The notes beneath the pieces were generated by a model that was not told where the DNA came from, searched no databases, and saw only the letters and a program-made list of their open reading frames with translations. Source: Hydrocarboniphaga effusa AP103 (GTDB taxonomy: Bacteria; Pseudomonadota; Gammaproteobacteria; Nevskiales; Nevskiaceae). From it: 64,000 nucleotides of DNA. Positions 32,679 to 41,087 of this stretch are shown piece after piece. The DNA is taken from NCBI RefSeq assembly GCF_000271305.1, contig NZ_AKGD01000001.1, positions 2,157,501 through 2,221,500 of the forward strand. The letters run 5' to 3'. Every line of letters begins with the position of its first letter. The stretch's first letter is position 1. A program made the translations under genes and the position numbers.

Positions 32679-33200
32679 GTGGACATCCTCACGGCGACCC
32701 CGAGGCTCCTGCGCTTTAGCGACAACGGTGCCTTCCCCAATTCGGCCTTGCCGGTGTTGTTCTATCCCGCCGCCCTTCGGATCGATGCCGCTCAGGACGT
32801 CTCCTCGACAGCATCGGCCATCGAGGCCATCTTCGCCGCCCATCAATGGCCTCCCGACTGGCGTGACGGCATCTACGACTTCCACCATTACCATTCGACG
32901 GCGCACGAAGCCCTCGGCGTGGCGGCCGGCGACGCGCAGATCATGCTTGGCGGCCCCAATGGTGAAGTGTTGCCGCTCGGACGCGGCGATGTGCTGGTAC
33001 TGCCGGCGGGAACCAGTCACTGCGCCTTGACACAGAGCCGCGACTTTCTCGTGGTCGGCGCTTATCCACCCGACCAGAAATGGGATGTGATGCGGGGCTT
33101 GGACGACGAGCGTCCGGGCGCCTTGCAGCGAATCGCGCGGGTCCCAATGCCCAAGGACGATCCGATTGGCGGCGCGCTGCCGACCGCTTGGTGCGGCTGA
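32679..33200 (+). CDS. Cupin domain protein (YjlB-like)
   Basis: 173 aa, GTG start 6 nt after the previous stop. The cupin pattern is visible: IYDFHHYHSTAHEALGVAAG (motif 1 with His pair and Glu), GDVLVLPAGTSHCALTQSRD (motif 2 with His). The C-terminus is MPKDDPIGGALPTAWCG. Probably a metal-binding beta-barrel; substrate unknown. Confidence 0.85.
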   Translation: MDILTATPRLLRFSDNGAFPNSALPVLFYPAALRIDAAQDVSSTASAIEAIFAAHQWPPDWRDGIYDFHHYHSTAHEALGVAAGDAQIMLGGPNGEVLPLGRGDVLVLPAGTSHCALTQSRDFLVVGAYPPDQKWDVMRGLDDERPGALQRIARVPMPKDDPIGGALPTAWCG

Positions 33201-33291
33201 TCCAGCTTCGCACCCTTCTGAGCGCCCTGCCCGCCGTGGTGCCGCATGAGGTGAAGTAGCTCACCGGCTGCGGTCGCATCGCTACAGCCTA

Positions 33292-33780
33292 TTACCGGTC
33301 GGAGGCTGCTAAGCGGGTGCGCGCCGTTTTGTACGAACTGCGACCACCGGCTCTGATCATGGAATTCGGGTTGCCGGCTGCGGGCGATGAGGGGCTTAGA
33401 AGAAGCGCGGGCTGGATGCAGAACGCCATTGACCTGACCATGGGAGCCGCACAGAGTGACCGAGCGTAGCCAGCGCACTCACCACCGCCGCCACAACGAA
33501 AGACCAGAAAAGCCAAGCTGAGCATCGCCGCCGAACCAGCCGCTCTTCGACGGGCTGACCAGGACCGGCGGGTTGACCAGTGGCGCCATTTGGTTGCTCA
33601 CTGCAGCCAAGACTGACCGATCCCACCATGGCGCTGAGCACTGCCGCCAAGCTGATGAACAGCGGCGCCACCTCTCTGACCACCGCCGCCGAAGAGCTGA
33701 CCATGGGCGCCAGCTTGACCGCTACAGCCGGACCGACCACCGCGGTGCGTCTCGGCACTTAGTCGATAAAAGCGGCAGCC
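33292..33780 (-). pseudogene. Degenerate repeat-rich region, possible decayed gene
   Basis: Between the cupin gene and the MFS gene (33201-33898) no intact conserved gene is visible. On the minus strand, an Ala/Val/Leu-rich segment (VKLAPMVSSSAAVVREVAPL, FISLAAVLSAMVGSV) in one frame continues into a conserved-looking stretch (CAAPMVRSMAFCIQPALLL) in another, suggesting a frameshift near 33460. The DNA is built of imperfect units such as ctgaccaccgccgcc and agctgaccatgggcgcc. It may equally be non-coding repeat DNA. Confidence 0.3.
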
Positions 33781-33898
33781 GCCGCAACACGGCAGTGGCT
33801 GCCCGTGATCCGAAATTGTTGCCCTCTAAAGATCCAGTGTCGTCTGGTCTTGTCGGCGACCGGCGCGGTCGTCAAGAGCATGCGTCGCCAATGGGAGG

Positions 33899-35374
33899 TC
33901 AGTAAGCCGCCACAGGAATGTCCGCGGATGCTGCCCTGCGAGGAAGCAAGAGTGCCGCCATGAAGGCTGCCAGTCCAAATCCGCTCAGGACAAGGTAGGT
34001 CCACTGTGAGCCGTGCGCCATCGCAGAGCTGGCGGCTTCACCGGCCCGAATGTATCCCGCGCTGGCAGTGCCCATGACCGAGAACGCGATGGCGATACCC
34101 GCCGCGCCTACCAGTTGCTGGAGTGTGTTGACGATCGCGCTTCCGTGGGGGAGTAGATGCGGGTTTAGCACACCGAGCGACGCCGCGAACAGCGGCGACC
34201 ACATGAGGGCCTGCCCGATGACGATGAAGAGATAGGCCCCGAGGAGCAACCAGATCGAGGTGCCAGGTGCAAGGGTCGAAAGGTGGAACTGTCCGACCGC
34301 GATGATGGCCGCGCCGGCGACCACGAGTGGGCGCGGTCCAATCCGATCGTACACGCGCCCGACCAATGCCGACACGGCAGCGATCGTGATCCCGGCAGGC
34401 ATGATGAAGAAACCGGTCTGGACGGGGCTCAGCCCATAGGACGTCTGGAGGATGACCGGCATCAACGTCATCATGCCGTACCCGGCCGTCATGAAGCAGA
34501 ACATCGTTGCGACGGACACGCTGAAAGTGCGAATTTTGAACGGCCGCAGATCGAGTTGGGCGCGATCGGATTTCTGTAGGTGAATCTGTCGTGCGACGAA
34601 GGCTGCGACGACGATCACGCCCACTGCAAGCGAACACCAGGGCGAAACCACCGCTTGCGCGGCGCCCTCGCCAAACGACGCAAGGCCGTATACCAGGCTG
34701 GCGAATCCGATTGCGGACAGGACCACCGAAAGGGTATCGAGCCCTACCTTCTTCGGGATGCCGGGCACGCGGATCATGATATTCCCCAGGACCAGGGACC
34801 CGATGGCGATCGGCAGCAGCGCGATGAAGAGCCAGTTCCAGTTGAAGCGCGACAGGATTGCGCCTGCGAAGACCGGACCGACCGAGGGCGCGGCCGCCGT
34901 CGCGACGGTGACCAGGGCCAGGACGCTCCCACGCCGCGTTTCCGGCACGAGCGTACTGACGGCGGTGTAGGAGAGCGGCAACACGATCGCAGTGCCTATT
35001 GCCTGAATGATGCGGCCTACCAGCAGAGTGTCGAACCCGGGAGCGAGAATGGCGACGACGGTTCCGGCAGTGAAGAGCGACATCGCCAGCGTGAAGACCG
35101 TGCGCATCCGGTATCGCTCGGTCAGGAACCCAGTCGCGGGAATCACGACGGCCATCGTCAGCATGTATGCCGTGGTAAGCCACTGCCCGGTAGACGCGGA
35201 CAGCTTGAGGTCTACCATGATCCGAGGCAGGGCGACGACCATCAGCATCTCGTTGAGGATCACGGTGAAGGTCGACACGACAAGCACCGCGACGATCACG
35301 ACGGCTTCACGCGTCAACTTGTCCCCACTCGGCGGCAGCGGCAGGGGATCACGCGTGGTTGCTACGGGCGACAT
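33899..35374 (-). CDS. DHA2-family MFS drug efflux transporter (EmrB/QacA-like)
   Basis: 491 aa with 14 predicted helices. Motifs: LNEMLMVVALPRIMVDLKLS (helix 1), TGQWLTTAYMLTMAVVIPAT (DHA2 signature), GFLTERYRMRTVF (motif A), GRIIQAIGTAIVLPL and the motif C-like TVATAAAPSVGPVFAGAIL. It probably exports hydrophobic or cationic toxicants by proton antiport, alone or with an unseen adaptor. Divergent from a MarR-type gene likely to repress it. Confidence 0.92.
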   Translation of the reverse strand: MSPVATTRDPLPLPPSGDKLTREAVVIVAVLVVSTFTVILNEMLMVVALPRIMVDLKLSASTGQWLTTAYMLTMAVVIPATGFLTERYRMRTVFTLAMSLFTAGTVVAILAPGFDTLLVGRIIQAIGTAIVLPLSYTAVSTLVPETRRGSVLALVTVATAAAPSVGPVFAGAILSRFNWNWLFIALLPIAIGSLVLGNIMIRVPGIPKKVGLDTLSVVLSAIGFASLVYGLASFGEGAAQAVVSPWCSLAVGVIVVAAFVARQIHLQKSDRAQLDLRPFKIRTFSVSVATMFCFMTAGYGMMTLMPVILQTSYGLSPVQTGFFIMPAGITIAAVSALVGRVYDRIGPRPLVVAGAAIIAVGQFHLSTLAPGTSIWLLLGAYLFIVIGQALMWSPLFAASLGVLNPHLLPHGSAIVNTLQQLVGAAGIAIAFSVMGTASAGYIRAGEAASSAMAHGSQWTYLVLSGFGLAAFMAALLLPRRAASADIPVAAY

Positions 35375-35467
35375 GTCTGGTTCCTTTTTCCAGTGAGAGA
35401 GAGGAAAGGCGCGTCACGACGACGGTCCGCCGTAGATTCCATCACTTGCTGTAATAACACAACCTAT

Positions 35468-35490
35468 TATATCGTGCGTGATATGAAATC
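35468..35490. promoter_or_regulatory. ATATC-N6-GATAT palindrome in the MFS/MarR divergent promoter
   Basis: ATATC (35470-35474) and GATAT (35480-35484) flank gtgcgt, within an AT-rich stretch (aacctattatatcgtgcgtgatatgaaat) that overlaps the MarR start codon. MarR proteins often bind such short palindromes in their own promoter. Confidence 0.5.
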
Positions 35491-35956
35491 ACCTCCGGCA
35501 GAACCTCAGCAAATCCCGACGTCGACCCAATCTGGCGCGGGAAATGAACTGGCATTTGCTCTCTATGGCGCGGCCAACCGCATGGCACGGATGCACACGC
35601 CTTTTCTCGAGCCGCTTGGGCTGACGTTTCCGCAATATCTGGTGCTGCTCGAATTGTTTGCCGGAACCCCGCGGACCGTCGGAGACCTCTGCGCCAAGCT
35701 CGCCATGGAAACTGGCACGATCACGCCGCTCCTCAAGCGGCTTGCCACTGCCGGAACGGTCACCAGAACGCGCGACGTGTCTGACGAGCGACGCGTGCTG
35801 ATTGAGCTGACCCCTGCCGGAGAGGCATTACGGGAGCGGGTACAGGCGGTCAGCGGGCAGATCAAGAGTGCCTGCAAGCTCAACGAAGAAGGGATTTCCG
35901 ACCTGCGCGGTACGCTCGACGATCTCGCTTGGCCCGCCGACAAGATCGATCGATAA
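35483..35956 (+). CDS. MarR-family repressor, OhrR-like without the sensor cysteine
   Basis: 157 aa. The N-terminus NELAFALYGAANRMARMHTP aligns with OhrR (usually LCFALY), but the redox cysteine is an alanine. The winged HTH has GDLCAKLAMETGTITPLLKR, then the wing TRTRDVSDERRVLIELTPAG. It is likely a ligand-responsive repressor of the divergent MFS pump and perhaps of the nitroreductase downstream (26 nt away). The start at 35483 is set by the MarR domain; the frame stays open far upstream only because of GC bias. Confidence 0.88.
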   Translation: MKSPPAEPQQIPTSTQSGAGNELAFALYGAANRMARMHTPFLEPLGLTFPQYLVLLELFAGTPRTVGDLCAKLAMETGTITPLLKRLATAGTVTRTRDVSDERRVLIELTPAGEALRERVQAVSGQIKSACKLNEEGISDLRGTLDDLAWPADKIDR

Positions 35957-35982
35957 ACCACAACACATTTTGGAAGGTAGTT

Positions 35983-36699
35983 ATGGCAACGTCGCTCAGC
36001 CGACCCGATACCGACACGGCATCCCGCAAGACTTTGCCGTTCGAAGAAGCGACCCGTGTGCGTCGCTCTATTCGTGGCTTTCTCGATCAGGCGGTTCCGG
36101 ATTCCCTCATCCGCGAGGTGCTGGAAGATGCGCAACATGCGCCATCGAACTGCAACACGCAGCCGTGGAACACCCATATCGTCCGGGGTGAGAAGTTGAA
36201 GCAGCTTTCCGCGCTGCTGCACGTGAAAAACGACGCGGGTGAGTTCACGCCGGACTTTTCGTTCGACCAGAACGATTTCTACGGCGAATATCGCAAGCGC
36301 AACGACGCGCTCGGCAAGGCCTACTACGAGTCAATGAACGTCATGCGGGAGGACAAGGAAGGTCGGCACCGTGCCGGCGCGATGAATTATTCCTTCTTCA
36401 ACGCACCCCAAGCGGCATTCTTGTTCATGCCCTCATTCGGTGACAACGTCCGTGTCGCAGGCGACATCGGCATGTACGGACAAACCTTCCTGCTCTCACT
36501 GGCCGCACGCGGGCTGGGCGGCATCCCGCAGACCGCGCTCGGCTTCTTCGCCGGCGCGATCCGTGAGTTTTTGGGTATTCCCGCTGAGCTGAAGTTGCTG
36601 TTCGGCATCTCGTTTGGCTATCCCGACGACGATGCCCCTGGCAATCGCATTCGCATGGATCGTGTACCCGTTGAGACCAGCGTGACCTTTCACACCTGA
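35983..36699 (+). CDS. Nitroreductase (FMN-dependent, NfnB-like)
   Basis: 238 aa. RVRRSIRGFLDQAVPDSLIR and EVLEDAQHAPSNCNTQPWNT carry the phosphate-binding Arg/Ser and the FMN contacts; MYGQTFLLSLAARGLGGIPQ and GISFGYPDDDAPGNRIRMDR complete the fold. It reduces nitroaromatics or quinones. Ggaagg precedes the ATG. Co-oriented with, and probably controlled by, the MarR gene. Confidence 0.93.
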   Translation: MATSLSRPDTDTASRKTLPFEEATRVRRSIRGFLDQAVPDSLIREVLEDAQHAPSNCNTQPWNTHIVRGEKLKQLSALLHVKNDAGEFTPDFSFDQNDFYGEYRKRNDALGKAYYESMNVMREDKEGRHRAGAMNYSFFNAPQAAFLFMPSFGDNVRVAGDIGMYGQTFLLSLAARGLGGIPQTALGFFAGAIREFLGIPAELKLLFGISFGYPDDDAPGNRIRMDRVPVETSVTFHT

Positions 36700-37087
36700 A
36701 TTCAATCGGGGCGGACGCGCTCCCATCCTCCTGACACGGCGTGCCTATCAGTGGAGGATTTCGACCCGGCCACGCCCGCCACATTTTTCATGTGGCAATC
36801 GAGGGGCAAGCTCACAAAGGGATAGCGGGCAAGGGTCGCAAACTGTTCTGAAGACGCCTCGTTGTGGGTCATCACGCGTTGGTGACCTGGCGGCCCTCAG
36901 GAGAGATGCCGGCCGTGAAAGTATCCGTGGGCAGCTTGGCGCAACGGTCAAACATCTTGGCGACGGTGGTCATTTGATTGGCGCTCAGCGTTCAAACGGT
37001 TGGCTATTGCCAGATGCGGCGGGGTGCTGCTCCGCCGTTGATGATCGCTATTGTCGCGCCCCTCGGCTGAGAGGATCGCGCCTCGCT
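36700..37087. other. 388-nt intergenic stretch
   Basis: No gene of recognisable family. A 33-codon minus-strand frame (36872-36973, MTTVAKMFDRCAKLPTDTFT...) has protein-like composition and may be a remnant, but it has no ribosome site. No clear terminator was seen. Confidence 0.4.
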
Positions 37088-37990
37088 CTAGGCCGCTTGC
37101 TGGTGTGACAACTGCCCGACGCCAAATTCGCGCCGATATCGCTCAAAGCAGCGCTCGCCACACCGCAGTCGCAATAGCGCGCCTTCGGCGATGAGCTTGG
37201 CGCAATCTGAATCGGCTTGTACGAGGGGACGCAGCACTTCTCGGTTCCAGTCTTCTGAATGCTTGAGGTCCAGGCCGGCATGCAACTGGAAGTATCGATA
37301 GCCTTTCATGGAAAGGCCCAGGCGACGGAGGCCTTCACAGACCTTGTCGACCCGGGTCGGCGCCGTCAGCTCAACGACACCCAACGCGCCGATGGACTGA
37401 TAGGCATAACGGCGAGAAGAGGCCAGCGCCAGCATCGTGTTGGCTAGGGCCAGTGCTTCCCACACGGTGGAGTCGATGCGCGGCGACAGCTTCAACTCGA
37501 CCGCCGTGTTGCGCAGCATCAGTCCATGCATGCCTTCCAGTCGGCCACGCCCCATCTCGTCCCAGTAGTTGCGTGCCAGTTCGAGTTTGGCCTGATCCGG
37601 CAGGCCGAGCTGCGTCAGCGCCACGAGGTCGTCGAAGCCCGCTTCACCGGCGACTTCCTGCGTCAGGAACCAACGCATTTGAGGCAGGGAGGCCTGCTCG
37701 GCCAGCCAGGGGAACAGCGTATCACCTTGTCCGGGGCCGTCCTGCCTCAAGGATTCGAACCAGTCGACGAAGGCATCGACCTGAGTCGGAACCTCAGCGA
37801 TCTGGTCGCGAATCGAGTCGCGCTCGTGTTCGATGCAGGCCATTTCCAGCCGGCGAATCCGGACTTCGCGTTTGAGGTCGGCCTCGGGGTCGTCAGTCGT
37901 CTGCTGCGCGCGAAGCCGGCCGTCATTGAGATGGGCAAGCTGTCGGTGAAAGCCGTCCGCGAATCGTTCCGAGGAGGAAGCGCGATGCAA
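37088..37990 (-). CDS. Iron-containing redox enzyme family protein (haem-oxygenase-like fold)
   Basis: 300 aa, nearly all helical. The domain contains MRWFLTQEVAGEAGFDDLVA, LELARNYWDEMGRGRLEGMH and YFQLHAGLDLKHSEDWNREV, supplying the Glu/His/Asp ligands expected of haem-oxygenase-like diiron oxidases (HDO). Relatives do unusual oxidative chemistry on lipids or amino acids. No biosynthetic partner lies beside it: the neighbours are a nitroreductase (divergent) and an SDR operon. The substrate is unknown. Confidence 0.75.
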   Translation of the reverse strand: MHRASSSERFADGFHRQLAHLNDGRLRAQQTTDDPEADLKREVRIRRLEMACIEHERDSIRDQIAEVPTQVDAFVDWFESLRQDGPGQGDTLFPWLAEQASLPQMRWFLTQEVAGEAGFDDLVALTQLGLPDQAKLELARNYWDEMGRGRLEGMHGLMLRNTAVELKLSPRIDSTVWEALALANTMLALASSRRYAYQSIGALGVVELTAPTRVDKVCEGLRRLGLSMKGYRYFQLHAGLDLKHSEDWNREVLRPLVQADSDCAKLIAEGALLRLRCGERCFERYRREFGVGQLSHQQAA

Positions 37991-38022
37991 TATTCATGAG
38001 TCGTTCTCGTGTGGGTAGGCGA

Positions 38023-38910
38023 TCAGATCGGTGTCTGACCGCCGGTAGCGCCGTACACCTCACCCGTCACGTAGCTGGCGTCGTCTGAGGCCAGGAAAAC
38101 GAAGACCGTGGCCTGCTCGACCGGCTGGGCCGGGCGCTTAAACGCAGTGTGGCCACCAAACTTCTTGACGTGATCGGGCTCCAGCGTCGAAGGGATCAGG
38201 GGTGTCCAGACCGGACCCGGCGCCACGGCGTTGACGCGGATACCGCGGTCCGCCAGCAGGCCCGCGAGGCTCTTGGTCATGCTGGAAATCGCCGCTTTGG
38301 TGGCGGCGTAGAACACCAGATTCGGCGACGGCTTCAGTGCCTGAATCGAACTGGTATTGATCACGCTGGCACCCGGCCGAAGGTGCGGCAGCGCGGCTTG
38401 CGTGAGGTAAAAGACCGGAAAGACGTTGGTCTGAAACGTGGTCTGGATCTCCGCAAGCGGAATCTCCTCGACCGTCGAGTACGAACGCTGATAGGCGGCG
38501 TTGTTGATCAGGATGTCCAGGCCGCCGAACTCGGCAACGGTCTTCTCGACCAGCGAACTGCAGAACGCGGGATCGCTGACGTCACCCAGTATGGCGGACG
38601 CTCGGCCGCCGAGCTTCTTCACCAAAGCAACGGTCTTGTGCGCATCTTCGGCGTCATCCGGCAGGCTGTTGATCGCGATGCTCGCGCCCTCTTGCGCATA
38701 CAGCAGGGCAACCGCACGTCCAATTCCACTGTCGCCGCCGGTGACCAAGGCGACCCGGCCTTCCAGGCGCCCGGCGCTGCGGTAGCCCGCTTCACCATGG
38801 TCGGCGGGTGGGTTCAGTTCTCGCTCCTTGCCCGGAGCGGCGATCGGCTGTTGCGGGAATGGCGGCTTCGCCCCGCGCGTGCGCGGGTCCTGCAGAGTTG
38901 CTTTGGCCAT
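38023..38910 (-). CDS. Short-chain dehydrogenase, YdaD/YhdF general-stress type
   Basis: 295 aa. A 50-residue Pro-rich N-terminal extension (RGAKPPFPQQPIAAPGKERE) precedes a Rossmann fold with VALVTGGDSGIGRAVALLYA, the NNAA motif in DILINNAAYQRSYST, the catalytic Ser in INTSSIQALKP and Tyr-Lys in VFYAATKAAISSM. It ends in GEVYGATGGQTPI, as in the stress-induced NAD(P)-dependent oxidoreductases. AGGAGG sits upstream of ATG 38910. The first 119 nt overlap the end of the preceding membrane-protein gene in another frame. Confidence 0.93.
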   Translation of the reverse strand: MAKATLQDPRTRGAKPPFPQQPIAAPGKERELNPPADHGEAGYRSAGRLEGRVALVTGGDSGIGRAVALLYAQEGASIAINSLPDDAEDAHKTVALVKKLGGRASAILGDVSDPAFCSSLVEKTVAEFGGLDILINNAAYQRSYSTVEEIPLAEIQTTFQTNVFPVFYLTQAALPHLRPGASVINTSSIQALKPSPNLVFYAATKAAISSMTKSLAGLLADRGIRVNAVAPGPVWTPLIPSTLEPDHVKKFGGHTAFKRPAQPVEQATVFVFLASDDASYVTGEVYGATGGQTPI

Positions 38911-39169
38911 CACGGACCTCCTGTCCTTTGTCGCCATCCTTGGCGTCATCGTTCTTCTTTGCGCCGCGCACGTTGAGCGCGACCAACGCGAACTGCAGCA
39001 CGACCAACGCCCAGGCATCGGCGTGCCATCCCCAGGCGACCCAGAGTGCATTGCTCAACAGGTAAACCCAGAACCCAATTTCACGACGCCGACAGCTGCG
39101 CGACGCCACACACCAGGCTCCGATGACGGTCGCCACCATTGCCAACCACTGGAGCGCCGTCCAAAACAT
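38792..39169 (-). CDS. Small inner-membrane protein, 125 aa
   Basis: Two or three hydrophobic helices: MFWTALQWLAMVATVIGAWC, GFWVYLLSNALWVAWGW and ALVVLQFALVALNVRG, then a long charged tail. The membrane part resembles small PnuC/MtN3-like or DUF membrane proteins found beside SDR genes. The tail past residue ~80 overlaps the SDR coding sequence in another frame and looks unconstrained, so the ancestral stop may have been lost. It starts 4 nt after the zinc-ribbon gene. Confidence 0.6.
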   Translation of the reverse strand: MFWTALQWLAMVATVIGAWCVASRSCRRREIGFWVYLLSNALWVAWGWHADAWALVVLQFALVALNVRGAKKNDDAKDGDKGQEVRDGQSNSAGPAHARGEAAIPATADRRSGQGARTEPTRRPW

Positions 39170-39173
39170 GAGG

Positions 39174-39461
39174 TCAACCGGCGGCCTGAATGTCCCGCGC
39201 CGTCCAGTGAATTGGCTTCGGCGGAATCAGCGCCAGCGCCGTTGTTACGACTGCCTTGCGCGCCAAAGCGGCTTCCAATGGCTGGAAGCGGGGAATCATT
39301 GATGGAGACGGCGGCACATCAACCCACGAGCTGCCGCAGGCAAGACAGATGTACAAATTTCCATTCAGGTCGGCGGGGCGTATAGCCGGTTCCAGATAGA
39401 CGGGCACTTTGTCGGCGTAATCCAGTCGGTTCAGAACGCGGCAGCCATGGCAGTTGCTCAT
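39174..39461 (-). CDS. Small zinc-ribbon protein, 95 aa
   Basis: Two CxxC knuckles, NCHGCRVLNRL and ICLACGSSWVDVP, suggest one zinc site. The second knuckle with a following Trp and Pro (CxxCGxxWxxxP) is repeated in the protein at 56465, so the two are probably distant paralogues. Function unknown. It is the first of three close minus-strand genes (zinc ribbon, membrane protein, SDR). Confidence 0.55.
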   Translation of the reverse strand: MSNCHGCRVLNRLDYADKVPVYLEPAIRPADLNGNLYICLACGSSWVDVPPSPSMIPRFQPLEAALARKAVVTTALALIPPKPIHWTARDIQAAG

Positions 39462-39565
39462 CCGTGAGCTCGTGAAGATCGGTCGGTGCGCGAATCATGC
39501 GCCGCGGCATTGAATGGGAACTGAAGTCGCGGGTTGCCATCCGGCCGCGGGCCGTCGTCAGGTCC

Positions 39566-40678
39566 CTACAACACGATTTCGTAGCTAGTGCTTCTCCCAC
39601 CGGCTTCCGTTTTCCTGAGTGCCCCAAGCTCAACAAGGGTATTGATGTCTCGCAGCGCAGTGTCTGCCGAGCACTTCGCGATCTTCGCCCACTTGCCGCT
39701 GGTCAGCTTGCCCTCGAAACCATCGAGCAATCGATTGAGCAGGTTGATCTGCCGGGCATTGAGCGGCACAGCCGACCACCGCTTCCAGAAGCGAGCTTTG
39801 ACCAGTACGTCGTCGAGAATCACCTCAGCCCGTTCCAGCGCTTTGAGCAGGCTCGCCAGGAACCACACGAGCCAAGCCGTAACGTCCATCGTTTCCTTTT
39901 GGGTCGACTCCAGTAACTGGTAGTAGCTGTTGCGATCCCGCTGGATTTGGGTGGATAGGCTGTAGTACCGATTCGAGGAGCGTTCTGCACGCGCCAAGGC
40001 CATATCACCGACTGCGCGTGCGATGCGGCCGTTGCCGTCGTCAAACGGGTGGATCGAAACAAACCACAGATGTGCCAGGCCTGCCCGAATGACGGGATCA
40101 TCCGTGGACTCGGCCTCGAACCAGCGCAGGAAGGTTTCCATCTCTGAAGCCATCCGCTCCGCAGGCGGCGCCTCGTAATGCACACGCTCCCGACCGTAGC
40201 GACCGGATACGACCTGCATCGGGCCGTGACGATCATCGCGCCACTGGCCCACTTGGATCGTGCGCATGCCGCTTCGTCCCGTAGGGAACAGAGCAGCGTG
40301 CCAAGCCCAAAGGCGCTCTGGGGTCAGCGGCTCATCGAAGCGCTGCGTGGCATCGAGCACCATTTCGACGACGCCCTCGACTCCGCGATCGACCGGAGCC
40401 AATGCGCCGGCATCTACGCCGAGCCGCCGGGCAACAGAAGAGCGAACGGATTCCGCGTTCAGGTGCTCACCTTCGATTTCGCTCGTCTTGAGCACGTCAT
40501 CCGTGAAGGTCCGCACGGAAGCTTCGTCCCGCTGCGGCTCGCCGAATTCCGCCATGCGCCCGGCCAGATGGCCTTGAGCACGATGCACGGCTGCCAACGG
40601 GATAGCTAGGGCGGCGGCATCGAATCGCCAGTTCGGCCAATCGCTAGACTGCCATAGATAGAGTTTTTCGCCGCTCAT
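39566..40678 (-). CDS. Fic-domain AMP-transferase with autoinhibitory motif
   Basis: 370 aa from ATG 40678. An N-terminal DUF4172-type segment (LYLWQSSDWPNWRFDAAAL) is followed by the inhibitory helix TSEIEGEHLN, which fits (S/T)xxxE(G/N) of class II Fic proteins. The catalytic loop is the canonical HPFDDGNGRIAR, with the active His. A C-terminal winged HTH is present (KWAKIAKCSADTALRDINTL). It should transfer AMP (or another NMP) to a hydroxyl side chain of a target protein and be held inactive by its own Glu. Solitary; targets unknown. Confidence 0.93.
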   Translation of the reverse strand: MSGEKLYLWQSSDWPNWRFDAAALAIPLAAVHRAQGHLAGRMAEFGEPQRDEASVRTFTDDVLKTSEIEGEHLNAESVRSSVARRLGVDAGALAPVDRGVEGVVEMVLDATQRFDEPLTPERLWAWHAALFPTGRSGMRTIQVGQWRDDRHGPMQVVSGRYGRERVHYEAPPAERMASEMETFLRWFEAESTDDPVIRAGLAHLWFVSIHPFDDGNGRIARAVGDMALARAERSSNRYYSLSTQIQRDRNSYYQLLESTQKETMDVTAWLVWFLASLLKALERAEVILDDVLVKARFWKRWSAVPLNARQINLLNRLLDGFEGKLTSGKWAKIAKCSADTALRDINTLVELGALRKTEAGGRSTSYEIVL

Positions 40679-40831
40679 AATGCGGTGAATGATGGCCCTA
40701 ATCGCCTCACGAGGCAATCTAATCGACGCAAGGTGTGCGGCAATTAGAGAGAATTCTGTAGTCCAGCCAGAGGGAATCGGATCGCCTGCCCTCGTCTGTA
40801 GACGGCCAACCCCGCCGATCATGCCTCATTC

Positions 40832-41064
40832 GTACCATACCGTACCGGCGGTACAGTACGGTATGACCGGTACGGCTCGACGGCGGCGCACCTTCAATCG
40901 CGCCCTCTGTCGTGGACGATGGCCGTAACAGCCCGGCCACCGTGTGCATTTCGCCATGGACGAACGCCTCGCATCATTCCGCTCGCTCGCGTGGACGGAC
41001 AGGCCGCCCACACGTCGCCCACCGCGAACTGCACACTTCGGCCACAACGGGAAAAGCCTGCTAT
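40832..41064 (+). repeat. Direct repeat copy 1 (~230 bp), with GTAC-rich palindrome
   Basis: Non-coding. It begins with a 10-bp perfect palindrome (cataccgtac 40836-40845 / gtacggtatg 40856-40865). It then shares long identical blocks with copy 2, for example ggccaccgtgtgcatttcgc (40935-40954) and gaactgcacacttcg (41026-41040). The two copies differ by small indels, so it is not a shared coding sequence. It lies between the fic gene and the 3' end of the unknown operon. Confidence 0.8.
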
Positions 41065-41067
41065 TGC

Positions 41068-41087
41068 CTTTTCTGAAATCAGAAAAG
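41068..41087 (-). terminator. Hairpin beyond the unknown operon
   Basis: 9-bp perfect stem cttttctga / tcagaaaag with loop aa. On the minus strand it lies about 165 nt past the stop of the 313-aa gene, and the arm ends in ctttt. A plausible terminator of the operon. Confidence 0.45.

Noticed and set aside
34580..35482. Extended N-terminus of the MarR frame
   Set aside because: It runs antisense through the MFS transporter; the MarR domain starts at the ATG 35483 beside the promoter palindrome.
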